Assembly (NCBI RefSeq): GCF_000340215.1 | Contig: NW_006921534.1 | Span: 1,203,171 to 1,267,170 of the forward strand | Length of the DNA stretch: 64,000 nucleotides | Direction: 5' to 3' | Source: Pseudocercospora fijiensis CIRAD86 | Lineage: Eukaryota > Ascomycota > Dothideomycetes > Mycosphaerellales > Mycosphaerellaceae | Shown here: one piece after another, positions 9,991-22,800 of the stretch | Layout: each line of letters opens with the position of its first letter | How positions within the stretch are numbered: the first letter of the stretch is position 1 | Notes under the pieces: model-generated | Seen by the model: only the letters and a program-made list of their open reading frames with translations | Database searches by the model: none | Told to the model about the DNA's origin: nothing | Made by a program: the position numbers and the translations under genes

Positions 9991-11055
9991 CGCATACTAT
10001 ATATTCTATAAATGGCGGCTAACGTTTAACACGGTCTCTAGGCTCTATAAGCTTCTCGAAAGTAGCGACCCGATCTGCTACGGACGTTCGGCCTCGGCGC
10101 GGTAATTATAAGGATCGAGCTAGTAGTAGTCGGGGTCGTACTAGACTGCTAAGAGCCTTTAAGGTAGAGCTAATAGTCGGTCGGGCGTACGAAGGAGATA
10201 GGGAAGCCCGCGATGCCATTTCTAGATAATACGCGTAATTCGTAGACTAGAGTTAGATCTAATAACAAGGTCGAGAGCGGGATTCCTTCTTAGGCGCGAC
10301 AATGTTATACTATAGGCGCTACTACTAGGAAACGGTACGAAAGCTTTCGTAGGAGCGAGCTAAGCTAGAGGGTAAGTTCTACGCAAAGCTAATAATTTAG
10401 TTTTAGGGCGCCGGCTCTTACGCTCTTCTATTAAGAACTACGTTAAGCTAGCTATAGTGTAATTTAGATACGTAGTAGACGTCGTAGAAAGAGAAAGCGG
10501 ACTAAAATCTAGCAGTGTCTAGAAGGGAATCGCGAGATTAGCTTTACTTATAAGCTAAGATCTACCCGAGATTATAGGCCCGAGTGTCTATTAAGCGCCA
10601 TTTCGAGTAGAAATCTAGGCAACGGTAAGCTTTTAGTCTATCTCCTAATCGTACGAAGTACGACGAAGAGATCGAATAGCTCGAATTTAGAGTGAAACAT
10701 ATTAAATCTCGATATAGATAAGTCAATTCTAAAGCCTAAGTTGTATATTAGACCTAGGACTAGAATATTCGTATATATTAACGAGTTTATTATGCCGTTT
10801 TAGCTAGTCTACTTCCTTTAGTCTACTGCTAGCGCCTATTATTACGTATACGATCTTAACGCCTCGTCTACCGCGCTATTATCCTCGCTAGCTTAGCTTT
10901 GCTATTCTCTAGCCGATTATCGCTATCGTACTAGTCCTAGCATTTCTTATCGTCTCTTACCTCCCCTTAACGGCAGTTAGCGGTAGCTTCGATCCTTAAG
11001 TACTAGTAGCGAGAGGTATTATCTATCGTAGCCTAGCGCTGCGACTTATTTGATT
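9991..11055. other. RIP-mutated interval without recognised gene
   Basis: Between the second RBR remnant and the 3' end of the SNF2-helicase copy. Fragments on both strands look coding-like, but no domain could be named. Confidence 0.4.
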
Positions 11056-12223
11056 GTTGCGTCGTTAACTCCCTACTAAAGCTCCTCGTTATTCTCCTCT
11101 CCTACGAAGCCCGTACCGCCCTTATCCGAATCGTCGAGTATAATAGAATCTTCCTCTATAGCCTTCTTTACTCGTATCTTATTAACCTTCGCACCGAAGG
11201 ATCTTAGAGCCGCATTGCCTAGCTCTTCTTTGTCTAGCATCTAATGCTCGATCTGTACGCTATAGGAGTAGTATCGAACTATTCTTACTTTACGCTTCTA
11301 GCCTACCCGATTCTCCTTCGTCTTCGCCTATTTACTTACTACGAGGTTCTAGTTAAGGTCGGCTATAAGCAACAAGTTCGCTTCGACTATATTATAGCTA
11401 CGCTTAGCTATACTTATAGAGTAGACAAGAATGTCTACGCCCGACGTCTAGGACCGATTGAACTCTACGATTAGTTGTAATCGCTAGCTAGCGTCCTTCG
11501 GTACCCTTAAGTTAAACAGCTACGACTTTAGACTAGCCTTCTTGTACGCCTAGATAGAAGTATTAGTATATTGCTTTAGCTCTTATTTACGAAGGTAGAG
11601 CTTACTAGATTAATAGTGTAAGCTACTACGTTAGAATAGCTTATTACTACGGCCTTACGGCCCTTATTATCTTTAATAGTGTTAGCCGTCTGCTTCTTAA
11701 GCTCCGCGATAATGTCCTTAATGCGTAGGCTTTCTATAAGCTCGTTAAGGAAGTAAGTATATAGGTCTATATTAGGCTTGAAAAGCTAGCCGAAAGACTC
11801 AATCTCCTTTATAGTAAATTCCATTTCCTACTCCTTAGTAGATACCGGCGCGTAGCCTTTGCGCTCTAGATTATTGTTCCTTGCCTTAATGAACTTGTTA
11901 AGGGCCTTGCTACAGTTCTTCCGTACCTAGTCGGTTATTCGAGTCGGCAAGGTAAGGCCGCGCTTATCTTTAGATAGCAGAGGCGATAGGGTAGTTCGAA
12001 TTCGTGTCCTATAAGAGCCGAGGAAAAACTGCCTCTACGCAACCGCCTTAGCGTTAATCTTTCCTAAACGGATCTTCTAGTTGATGCTCCGCTTTAGCTT
12101 TTCTATCTAATTATTCAATTCGTTAATTATATCCTAAGGCAGCTTAATGTTCTTTAGCTCCTTATCTATATTATCTAATAGTCGCATCTTCTATTCGGGC
12201 TTTATTGCGTTAAACGGCTAGAC
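11056..12223 (-). pseudogene. SNF2-family helicase, C-terminal lobe (copy A, distal part)
   Basis: This is the continuation of the minus-strand gene broken by the LTR element at 12,224. The frame carries the helicase-C lobe: R-K-A-V-V-I-S-Y-S-N (motif IV-like) near 11,640; R-L-(Q)-L-I-V-E-F-N-R at about 11,480; G-V-D-I-L-V-(C)-S-I-S-I-A (motif V) around 11,440-11,400; and A-D-L-N-(W)-N-L-V-V-S-K-(Q) (motif VI region) around 11,365-11,330. It ends in an acidic tail, E-E-D-S-I-I-L-D-D-S-D, near 11,140. All stops are RIP-type. SNF2 proteins use ATP to move along DNA and remodel nucleosomes or protein-DNA complexes. Copy B keeps the same domain without interruption. Confidence 0.75.
12219..12223. 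repeat. 5-bp target-site duplication TAGAC (left)
   Basis: TAGAC directly precedes the left LTR and is repeated at 25,401-25,405 directly after the right LTR. Confidence 0.9.
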
Positions 12224-12411
12224 TGTTACGATATAACACTATTACATGTACGATAGTAGGCAGCGGTTACTATCGACCGCTGCGGTCGCTATTGCTACTA
12301 ATAGTAGGACTATTATATAGATAGCTTGCCTCGCGGTACCTTAGAGAATATATTAACTTTTATACCGCACAACCGTTACGATACCTTCGTACTATAACCG
12401 TATGCCTAGCA
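12224..12411 (+). repeat. Left LTR (188 bp) of the 13.2-kb Gypsy element
   Basis: Begins TGTTACGATATAACA and ends GCCTAGCA; matches 25,213-25,400 over its full length without gaps, with C/T and G/A differences. Confidence 0.92.
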
Positions 12412-12429
12412 ACTTAGTAGCTTCGCTTA

Positions 12430-15400
12430 ACACTTAGTTAGCTTCTATACTAACTACTAGTCCTCTACCCGAATCGACCCCGGTCGTTATAGCTACGACG
12501 AGAATCGATGCGATTAGCTACGGGTCCTACCGATCTTCCGCCGATTACTACGATTTAACTCCTACCCGTTACGACGGTACCTATTCGATTTACTACCCTT
12601 CCGCACTATACCCTACCGACGCGCGAGCGCCTTATCGGCGATCCTATTAGTACTCCGAGGAGACAGTAGTAGTAGTTTCTACCTTTAGTAGCAATTGCCT
12701 ACTATACCTAGGTCTAGGGGCAGCTACTTTCCCTAGGAGGACCTGCCCGATAAGCTACGCTCCTCTACCTTTAGTCGGTTCTCTATTGTTGTCCTCCGTT
12801 TAGAGACTATCTCGCCTCTACCCTTTTACTAATAGTTTACCCGCTTGCCGTAGCTCCTTCGGACTCGCTTCTAACTCCGGTAGAAGCCTCGAAATTAGCT
12901 AAGCTAGCGGTTCAACCGCTGCCTTAGTACTATAATCTCGGATTGCCGGATATAGAGCCCTATATCCTACGTATCTGTTCCTATATTTAGAACTACGTCG
13001 ATTATAGCGAGAACTTCGCGACCTAGCTTAGGGCAAAGTACGGCCGAATCGACTTACTTGCCTTATACGTTCTGTATTATTACCTACTCGTAGGAAATCC
13101 GCCGCCTCTATAGGCTAAAATCGAGGAGCTCTACCTAGACGCCCTTAACGGTTACAACTTCCTAGGATAGTAGGTAGTAGATAAAGGAATCCTAACTAAA
13201 TCGGTTAAGGAGCTTAAAGCCGCGCTCCTAACGGTACGCGATTTACGCTATTACCGTTAATTCTACCCGGAGATCTATCTACTATCTATAGTAGAGTAGC
13301 GCCTACTAGCCCGACCGCCTTAAGTCCTACTACGGCCTACGGTTTCGCCTATTACTACGGTAGAAACAACCGTGCCGCCGGAATAGCGTCCCGGTTCGCC
13401 TAATAGCTCGCTTAAATCGGTTTTCTTACGGAGGCTACTTAAGCTATAGTACCTAGCGGACGAGAATCCTTAGAAGCTAGGGGGGCCTCTGCCTAAGACT
13501 TCCCCTAAGGAACTATTAACCGGGCCTTCCGATCTATCGACGTCGCCGTTCTAGGACATCGGTCGCGGCTAATTGCCTCTAATAAACGACGGCCTCGCCG
13601 ACCCGTAGGCTAACGAGCCGCGTAGTCGTTTCTAATATCGTACCCTAGTAGACGCCTCGTAGATAACCGAGGAGATCGATAGGGCGAACATCGCTATATA
13701 GCAAAACCGTTAGCGTCGTAATTAGCTTCGCGAATTAGCTAGACGGAGAGGAGTCTATCTTAACGAAGTCGTATTAGACTTTCTAATAGAATAGGCGATT
13801 TTACCGCTATCGGCTACGCGTAAGCTAAGTCCGCCCTAGCTAAATCTAGGTTAATACGATTACTAGTAGAGGGCAGACGTATATATAAATGCCTATAGGC
13901 ATAGCCGCTTACGTCGGGGCGGGTTTGCGCTAGGCGATCCGCCTAGTAATCTGCCTAGTAATCCTCCTAGCAATCTACTTAGAAATCCTCCCGACGATCC
14001 TCTACTACCGCTACCTAGTAACTTCGATCTAGGTAATTCCTCTCGTAAGCCGACGTAGGGTTAGCCTTTACCCTTTCCGCTATTAGACTTGTAGAGTCTG
14101 CTACGGAAAGGCAAGAAGCAACGCCGGAAATACCGTCGGTATAGGGATAATCCGAGTAAGGATAGATCTTTATCTAATAGTAAGGATTCGGACGACTCCG
14201 ATTAATCCTCGTCGGATAACGATAGCTCCTTAGATAGTAGTTATTATAGACACGCCCGCCGTCGTAGACACCGTTAGTATTATCGGGACTACGTCGCGGA
14301 AGCGCTAGTTTCTAAAGCGAGTTATGTCTAGGGGTACTACGCCCGCCCCTAGCGGCTACAGTTCGATCTAGCGTATCTTAGGTTCTTCGATCCTCTACTT
14401 AGCGTTACGGATTACGGCGAGGGAGACTACGCCTTAGTCGGGAACAAGATAATATACCGTTCGGTATATGCTTTTATCGAAGCGGCTAAGGATTATACTT
14501 ATATCGTAGGGCGAGAGACGGTTCGTCTTAACCTCTCTCTTTGCTTTCGAGGGGTAGCGCTTAGTTAGTATTATAGTTACCTTTCTAGCCGCAACCGAGT
14601 AAAGCTCCGCGGCGGACACGGTCTAAAGCGCTAGGAACGTTGTCTTAGCAAGAAATAGAAGGTCCCTCCGATAAAGGCGATAGATCTCCTCGATAAGTAA
14701 CGCTACGACCGGCAGGATATCGCTTTAGGGCATTTAGTAACGGACTTTATTATTAAGACAGTACGACTCGCTAAGAATACTAGCGTATAGAAATCGAACC
14801 GGCTCTTAGAAGCTTACCGTCGAATAGACCCGCGCCTCTAATTAAATATAGACGAGCTAAATCGTCGTATAAAGGTCGATAAGTAGATTACGTACTACGA
14901 GAAGTAGGTATTAATCTAGGAGTATATGCTTTCGTCCTCGTCTAATCGTCGCTAAGACGCTACGACTAGGAACAATAGCCGCGCTAGTAAGGCTACCTAG
15001 TAGAACCGATACGAAGGGAACGCCTCTTATACTCTAGCGAGCTTCGCTCTAGTAAGAGCATCCCCTAACTACTAGAACCGCGATGCCGACCGACCGAACC
15101 TACTACGCCTTACTAATACCTATTAGCAGAATCGCCTGCCTAACGCCCCTTAGTAGAATCGCCTGCCGCTAGTAGGAAATAGTAAAAGACCGTCGAAAGG
15201 TAGTAGCCCTACCTTCCTCTCGAAAGACCTAAAGCGAGTCGATTCGCGCCTATTTAATCGATAGGATAGAAAGCGTAACGATCGAGCTCGTAAGCAGGCT
15301 AACTTTACTAATAATAGTAAGAAAGCAGGCGATACCGTAAATAATGCTAACTAAGCCGACGACGTCTATCGGGAGGATAGTTAGAAGGATAATAGGAGAA

Positions 15401-15560
15401 CCGACGCGGATAATTATAGCTATTTTAGTAACGCCGGAGAAGACGCCGACTACTTTACCGACCTATACGACTCCGATCCGGGCTTAGGAGCTTACTTTGC
15501 GGGCGTAGGCGATCGCTCGCTATTAGCGTTAAACTCGGTACTATAGGCTAAAGCGTCCCT
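12430..15560 (+). pseudogene. gag-like region of the 13.2-kb Gypsy element
   Basis: The frame between the left LTR and protease is coherent apart from RIP stops. It is rich in Tyr, Arg, Asp and Ser, with S/D-rich and R-rich stretches near 14,100-14,290, and has Asn/Ser-rich low complexity near 14,940-15,360. Position and composition fit a Gag capsid polyprotein; no clear CCHC zinc knuckle was seen, so the assignment rests on context. Confidence 0.55.
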
Positions 15561-15759
15561 ACTAGCGGCGATCTAACTATTTGCCTCTACGAAGCACGCT
15601 TACAAGGTCTATAGGCGGCGATTTAAGTTAGGTAACCTTCTATACTAGTATATTCGTAAGGAGTACGTAGGGGCGACGACGCCTTCTACTATTGTCGAAC
15701 GCGTATCGGCAAACCCGGAAGTAATTTAGTCGAAGGCGCCTCCGTTAGCTTAGCAAGGT

Positions 15760-18700
15760 TACGCATTCCGGAATTAGCAATATATAACTTTCCCTCTTCG
15801 GTTATTACTATCCGGTGCGTCTATATAGGTCTACCTAGATACCGGCTATACGCTTACTATTGCGGAAAAAGACTTCGTTTTAAGCTATTACCCGGACGTA
15901 GAGATACGTAAGCTACGCGAACTAATCGAAATCGGCGGCATTGCCGGCGCGTATCGCTCTAGGGAATACGTCGTATTAGACATGTTTGTCCTAGTAGCGA
16001 AGACGGACGGTATAGTCTCTCTAGTACGAATAACTCGCGAGGTTTACCTAGTTCCTAAACTAAAGGCAAAAATCCTAGTCGGTATAGATACGATTGCCCT
16101 AGAGGGAATAAAGATCGATATTCCTATACGGACGGTTACCGTAGCTAGTTAGGACAACGCCCGCTTTAAAGTAGCCGTTAAGCATAAGAAAGGGAAGTCG
16201 GTCTAGCGCCCTATAAGGCTAGCGGAGGACGTAACATTAGCGCCGCGTACGGTCGCCCTCGCTCTAGTTAAGTACGGCGGCGACCTCCCTAAGGGCCGGG
16301 ATTTCATTCTTAACGCCGGTTTCTTAGTCTAGCTAACTAGCAATATATAGGGATTGTCGTTACAAGCTCCGCCGTTAGTAACAGCGTATAATTAGGTCGT
16401 AGACGCTAATTTTTCTTATATATATATTCGTAACGATACGACGACTCTAGTAACGATTCGAGCTAGACAGCTGCTCGGTTTATTAAGTAATAGGACTATT
16501 GCTAGGGCCTACTATATCGACGTAGCCGACTACAGACTAGCGGGATTGAGTCCTAACGCTTTTACGGCTACGCGGGATATACTAAATGCATAGTAGGAAC
16601 ACCGGTACGCGTTAGGCGTAACGATCTACGGTAACGATAACTAGGCAGACTAAATCGCTATAGCGGTCGAGCGGTACCCGGAGCTTTTTACAGATCGCTA
16701 AACGGTAGTCGATATTCCCGAGCACGATTACATACCTATCCTAACCGTGCTAAATTACCTAGATCTGTTACCGCCCCCCCCGTATAATTAACCTAGGCAA
16801 GAGGGATCGTAAAGTAGTAGACAAGATATATAACGACCTATACCGCTAGGGGAAGATACAGTACACAACCGAGCCTACGCCCTTCGGCTTTCTAGTATTT
16901 ATCGTATAGAAGCGCGTTGCTAACGGTAAAGGTAGCATAATTAATAAGCCGTAGGCAGTAGTCGATATACGCGCCTTAAATAAGGTAACGATCCCTAACA
17001 GCTATTAGATACCGCTCTAGGCGGATCTCTTTATACAGTTAGTAGGGTGCTAGTATATTAGCACTATAGACTATCTAACCTTCTTCTACTAATAGGGCGT
17101 AAAGCCGGAGGATCGTTACAAATTAACAATTAATACTTATCGTAGCTAGGAATAGTACAAGGTCGCTATTATAGGATATTCGAACAGTGTCTAATTCGTA
17201 TAGCGGAAGCTAGATTAGATCCTTCGCGACTATCGCAGCTTTACGCGAGCTTATATCGACGATATCGTAGTGTTTTCGAAGATATTGCCTAAGTATCTCG
17301 ATTATCTAGAAGCGGTCTTCTAGAGGTTAGACGCCGTAAGGATTAGTATTAGTCCGAAGAAGACTTTCTTAGGCTTCCCTTCTGCGACCCTTTTAGGTTA
17401 GTACGTTAGCGGCCTCGGTCTAGCTACGAGTAAAGAGAAAATCGCAGCGATTACCTTACTTTAGTTCCCGGAGAACGTATAGAAGCTAGAGCATTATCTC
17501 GGTCTAACTAATTGGTTACGGCAACACATCCTATACTACGTATAGATAGCGGCGCCTCTATAGGCGGAGAAGACACGCTTATTAAAAGGGGCGCTAGTTA
17601 CCGGCAATAGTCGTCGCCGGCACGTCGCCGTTACGACGCTAGGTAAGAACGATTAGCACCGCGACGAGCTAGTAAAAGCGTTCCGCTTATTACAATCGAT
17701 GTTCTACGAGCCCTCCTTCCTATACTATTTCGACCCTAACCGTCGCTTGTACGCTAATATAGATTCCTCTAAAGAGTTTAGCTATAGCGCAGTGCTCTAC
17801 TATATCGATAGGGACCTAGACCCTATTCTGTCTAAGGGAAAGGCGCAGTTGTTTCCTTATTACAAGGTTCAGCCTATTTTGTTCTTAAGCCGAGGCCTAA
17901 CTTAGGCGGAGATACGATATTAGCTAATAGAGCTCGAATACTCGGGAATCGTATAGATAGTAAAGAAGGTAGGCTATTTAATATATGCTTTATCGAGGCC
18001 GACGACTATCTTTATAGACTACTATACCGCAGTCGGTCTTACTAACTCGGTGTCGATAACTATAACTACCGATATAGGTAAGCAGAACCTAAAATTAGTA
18101 AGGGCATCGATATTCCTTTCCTAATATCGAGTCGATATAGTTTACCGTCTAGGGCGGATATACCTAGTTCTAGACGCCCTTAGTCGACTTCTAAGGGATA
18201 TAGAGTCGCCTAAGCTAACGCCGGACGAGGAGAACTTAGACCCGCTCTCTTACTATGCCGACGCTACGCCCTCTTCGGCCGATCTAGAGGAAGTAGCCTA
18301 CTTCTATACGATGTTAGTAGAGCTAGATCCGGATTTCCGACGTCGGTTAAACTAAGCGTACGATAATAACGAACATTAGTCTAGGGTTTTACGACTAGTT
18401 CGATAAGCGTAGGCGCGGAATACTTTAGAGCGTCTCTATTCGGAGGGAGCTAATATGCCTTCGGTAACGAAAACGCTAGTTCGGTATAAGGGTAGCAAAA
18501 ATCCGGACCTATTCGTAGGTAATAAGTTTAATAGTCCGCTAGGCATTCGATTCTTCGAGAGGGACGGCCTCTTGTATTTCTATAACTAATCTTTAGGGCG
18601 CGAGCGACTCTATATCCCTCGAGCCTTAATAAGCGAGATCTTCGAGTAGGCTTACGATAACCGTTGCTACTAAGGCTTTTAGCGCGTCTTCGACCGCATT

Positions 18701-19810
18701 TAAGCTTCCTTCTTTATATATCGACTCGCTCGCTACCTTCGCCTCTATTTAGATTATTATTACTAGTGTCTCCTTTTACGTACCCCCCGATACGCTCCTT
18801 ACGGCGAACTTTACCTAATCTAGAATACGGAGGGCCTATACTATACTATAACGATAGATCTCGTAACCGCCTTACCGGTTACGACCGATAGATTTAATAT
18901 ACTATATACGATTACTTATAAGACGTCTAAGCGGGTAGCAGTCGTCCTAGGCAAAGAGGACTAGAAGGCCTACGACTAAGGCATCGCTCTAATCGATAGG
19001 CTTTGCTTAATAGATATAAGTATACCGGTAGTGCTTATCGCTAATCGTAATCCTCGCTAGCTAAGCGACTTCTTTAAGGGCGTTTTCTCGCGCCTACGTA
19101 CGAAGCTAGCTACGTCTACGGCCTACTACCCTTAAACCGATAGTTAATCCGAGCGAACTAACTAAACGGTCGAGACGGCGATTCGTTACTAGTTAGCGGA
19201 TTATCCTAGCGAGGATTAGACGACGTTTATCCTATAGCTATAGGCTACGCTTAATAACTCCCGTAATACGACTACCGGTTAGTCGCCGAACGAGGTTGCT
19301 ATAGGCGTAAGGACGAATCTCGACTCGCTCGATATACTATACGACTACCCGTATAATAGGGCGGCAGCGCGTAGCCGTATCTAGAAGGAAGTCTAGGACG
19401 TAATTACTTAGGCGAACGTAAAAATAAAAGAACGGTATAATAGCAAGTATAAGCCCCTATTCCTTAAGCTAGGTAACTGTATTATGCTTCGCCTATACCG
19501 TAGTTACGAAGTGCTAGGTTAGTCGTACAAGTTTAGCTACCGTTTTAAAGGGCCTTTTACGGTTCTCGAGAAGGTCGGACGACTAGCCTACTGTCTCGAG
19601 TTGCTGCTATTAATACGTATCTATCCGGTAATATCGGTTTCGTAGTTAGAAAAAGCTCCTAAAGACCTAGATCCTTTTAAGAGAACTGTTAATTACGAGC
19701 CCCCGCCCGTCGTAGCTAAGGACGGTTTAGGTTCTAGCGACGAGGGCGACTCTTATAAAATCGAGCGCTTTCTCGGGCGACGGACCGTCGTCCGAAGAGG
19801 CTAGCCTATT
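15760..19810 (+). pseudogene. pol polyprotein (PR-RT-RH-IN) of the 13.2-kb Gypsy element
   Basis: Order PR-RT-RH-IN is diagnostic for Ty3/Gypsy. Protease: V-Y-L-D-T-G at about 15,829-15,846. Reverse transcriptase: F-G-F-L-V-F near 16,880, V-D-I-R-A-L-N-K at 16,963 onward, and the catalytic Y-I-D-D-I-V-V-F at about 17,255-17,278. RNase H: Y-F-D-P-N-R-R-L-Y-A-N-I-D-S-S-K-E near 17,724-17,785 and F-L-S-R-G-L-T near 17,883. Integrase: a zinc-binding region damaged by His-to-Tyr changes, T-(M)-D-L-V-T-A-L-P near 18,865, A-N-R-N-P-R near 19,039 (D-R-D changed to N-R-N as RIP predicts) and Y-(H)-P-(Q)-T-D-S-(Q)-S-E-R-T-N around 19,120-19,165 with the catalytic Glu. Not functional. Confidence 0.9.
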
Positions 19811-22800
19811 CTCTAATACCTAGTAAAGTAGAAAGGGTATAGGAGCGCCTATAATATATAGTATAATATCGACGACTTAATAGGCGCGGACGATCTTCGC
19901 AAAATCTACGATAACGTATACCCTCTAGAGGAGGTACCGCTATCCCGTACCCTCCGTAGGGTAGTAAAGCGGACGAGAGCTCGCTAGCCTTTTTTAGAGG
20001 TTGCTAGCTCCGCCGATAAAGGCGAGGCCGGACAATCCCTCGCGGTTTGTCGCAAATCGATACGACTCCGCGGCGCGACTCCTCCTTTAGAGTCGTAATC
20101 CGCCTAGGCGTACCCTTATATCGTTATCGTAACTACGTTACTTAGGCAACCGTTATACGTAGACGCGGGCTATCCCTTATTTAGTATCGATCTTTCCGGA
20201 CGATAAGAGAGCTTTCTATTAATTACCGACGACGAATAGGAACGGCCCTCGAGCGCGATAACTACGTCCGTCGCGGGGAACGTAAAGTAGTAGCTTTTTA
20301 GCAAAAATTTCTATAGCACCGATCGCGATATAAGCGCCTAAACGTTATATTATTCGAGGCGGAGTTATAGCGCGCGTCTCGCCTATACTATAAGGCCGAT
20401 ACGCTCGACTTTCTCTAAGGAGCAATAGCTAAGGAATATCGTAGAAGCGAGGATCGAGACCCTTAGGACACCGCGATAGGGAATAGTAAGATTAACGCTC
20501 CTCGCGGGGAACCGCTACTATTAGACGGTCTAGGATCGGCCGGATAGTCCTTATTTGTTACCGGCTCGACGCCTACGCCTAAGCTAGAGAGTAAGGCAAG
20601 TAATAAGGATATAGTATTAGATACTACGGTTGAGAATTATACGGCCGCGCCTAAGCTAGAGGACCTAACGGACGAGGCGAATATAGTATTAGATACTACG
20701 GTCGAGAGTCGTACGGCCGCGCCGGAGCTAGAGAATAAGACGGATAAGGAGGATATAGTATTAGACGAAACGGTCGAGAATCGTATAGCCGCGCTAGAGC
20801 CTAGGGCCGTAACGAGTAGAGAGGATACAGCCTTAGATACCCCGATCGAGATTCCTACGCTCGCGGCTAAGCTTAAGAATATAACGAACGGAAAGGATAT
20901 AGCGCCTAGCGCTATAGTCGAGATATATACGGCTACGCCTAAGCTAGAGGATATAGAGAACTCGACAAAGGATTCGGTAGGCAGAGAAGACGCAATAGCG
21001 GATTAGATCGGCGAGCATCGTAGAGAGATAGATAACGCTATGCTTAATCCGTAACAAACGCGACTAGAGGAATATAGTATTAACCTAGCGTAGACGTTAG
21101 AGGGCTTTGCGATCCTCGCTACGGTAGAAGGCAATCTTCGATAGACCTTTCGTAAGGCGCTATCGCTTATTTCTACTAACGGCAGTTTAAGTACTGCCGA
21201 GGTTTAGGCGGTATTAAGCTACGCTACTAAGAATAGATATATACGGCCTTTCCTAATATTTACTAAGGACGGATTAGATATAGAATTGCACTACGTATTA
21301 ACGGACTCCGGCCGACAACTGTTATAGCGACACGTACCGTTATTCTTAGGCCGTAGTCGCATTAACGATATACTAATAGCGAGCTTAGCACCGTTGCCCC
21401 CGGCTAATAATATAGACGGATCCGATTTCGACTTACTCGAGGTAATAGCTCGCCCGCAATCGTAGGGGACGCTAGGTAGCGAGTTTAGTACTATATAGCG
21501 TTAGACTATTGCTAGCCTATCGATAGTGCTTCCGAATCTAGACTGTCCGCTCTTTAATATTAGACGATTTTCCTTTCTAAAATATTGCGTACCGGCGGTT
21601 ATCGCGGTAGTTAATCTAGATTACGTTTTCGATAGGAAGTCGTTTATATAGGCGGTTATAGCGCTTACTACGAAGAAGAAATAGTTAGCGGAGCTAGCGA
21701 AGGCGTTGCTAGGCGAGGGCCGACAGACGGGCCGAGCGCTCTATAAGGCTATAGCCGACTACTTTATCGATAACGACGACCCTCCGCCGTACTATTTAGG
21801 TAAATAGGAGTTTGTTTAGAAGGGCAAAGCGTTACAGGTCGAGATCCTAGAGGCCGAGAAGCTATAGGACATTGTGCCGGGCTTCTTTACCCTTTACCGA
21901 GACGCCGCTACCTACGCGTCTAGTAGCCTAGCTAACGGTACGGAAAGCGGCCCGATTAATCCCGTTAGCGCGCAGCCTCTTAATGCGCCTTCGGCTTTAG
22001 AATCGGCACTACCGTTAATAATACCTGTAAATCGACCGGCTTTACTAGAATTACTATCTCCGCTAGCGCGTACACTTCCTAATTTACCGCTACTATAGGC
22101 AACCGCCTCCCTAACGTAGGCGCCGAGTAACGGCTCGCTATAAGCGCCCGTACTAGCTCCTCCTAAGCTCCTAGCTACTCCGATCGAGTCGGTTTTTAAG
22201 GAACCTCTAGTCCTATCCCCTAAAGAACTCAAGTTCGAGCGGTAGCGGCTTCGAGGCTAGCGCGCGCGCTAGACTTTGATTAATAAGCGTCTCCTTCGCG
22301 CTAACGAGACGCCCGAACAAGCTGCAATCCGGTAGTACGTAGAGTACGAGGACTATAATAAGAAAGTCGATGCGCTAATCGCCGCTAATCCTATAGAGCG
22401 CAATAAGAACAGAGACGTACGCTTTGTCTAGGCCGCGAAGCTCGTACGTAACGCTTACGCTAAGGACGCTAACGGTCGGCTGCCTAATCTTTTTCGCCTA
22501 CGTCCGCGTAAGCGAATAGTCGAATACTATTTAGTAAGGCTTTAGCATTACCTATATTATCTATATCTTATAGCTAGCGATCGGCGCTTCTAGATTCTAC
22601 GCGAATTGCATTAGTATATAGGCAAGCTAGTTACCGATTTTGAAAACCTACTCTTTACGCAACTATACTCCTTCCGAATCGTAAACGACGATCTCGCCCG
22701 TAAATACTCTATCTTTAGAACCGACCTCTACTCGGACGGTTACGATACGTAGTAGGAGATTTACGCGATTCGCTTTAGCGAGTACGTAGCGCTTATAACG

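Noticed and set aside
21912..22232. Minus-strand ORF of 106 codons in the 13.2-kb Gypsy element
   Set aside because: Overlaps the plus-strand coding-like frame and has no family resemblance; its openness can come from chance in TA/CG-rich RIPed sequence.
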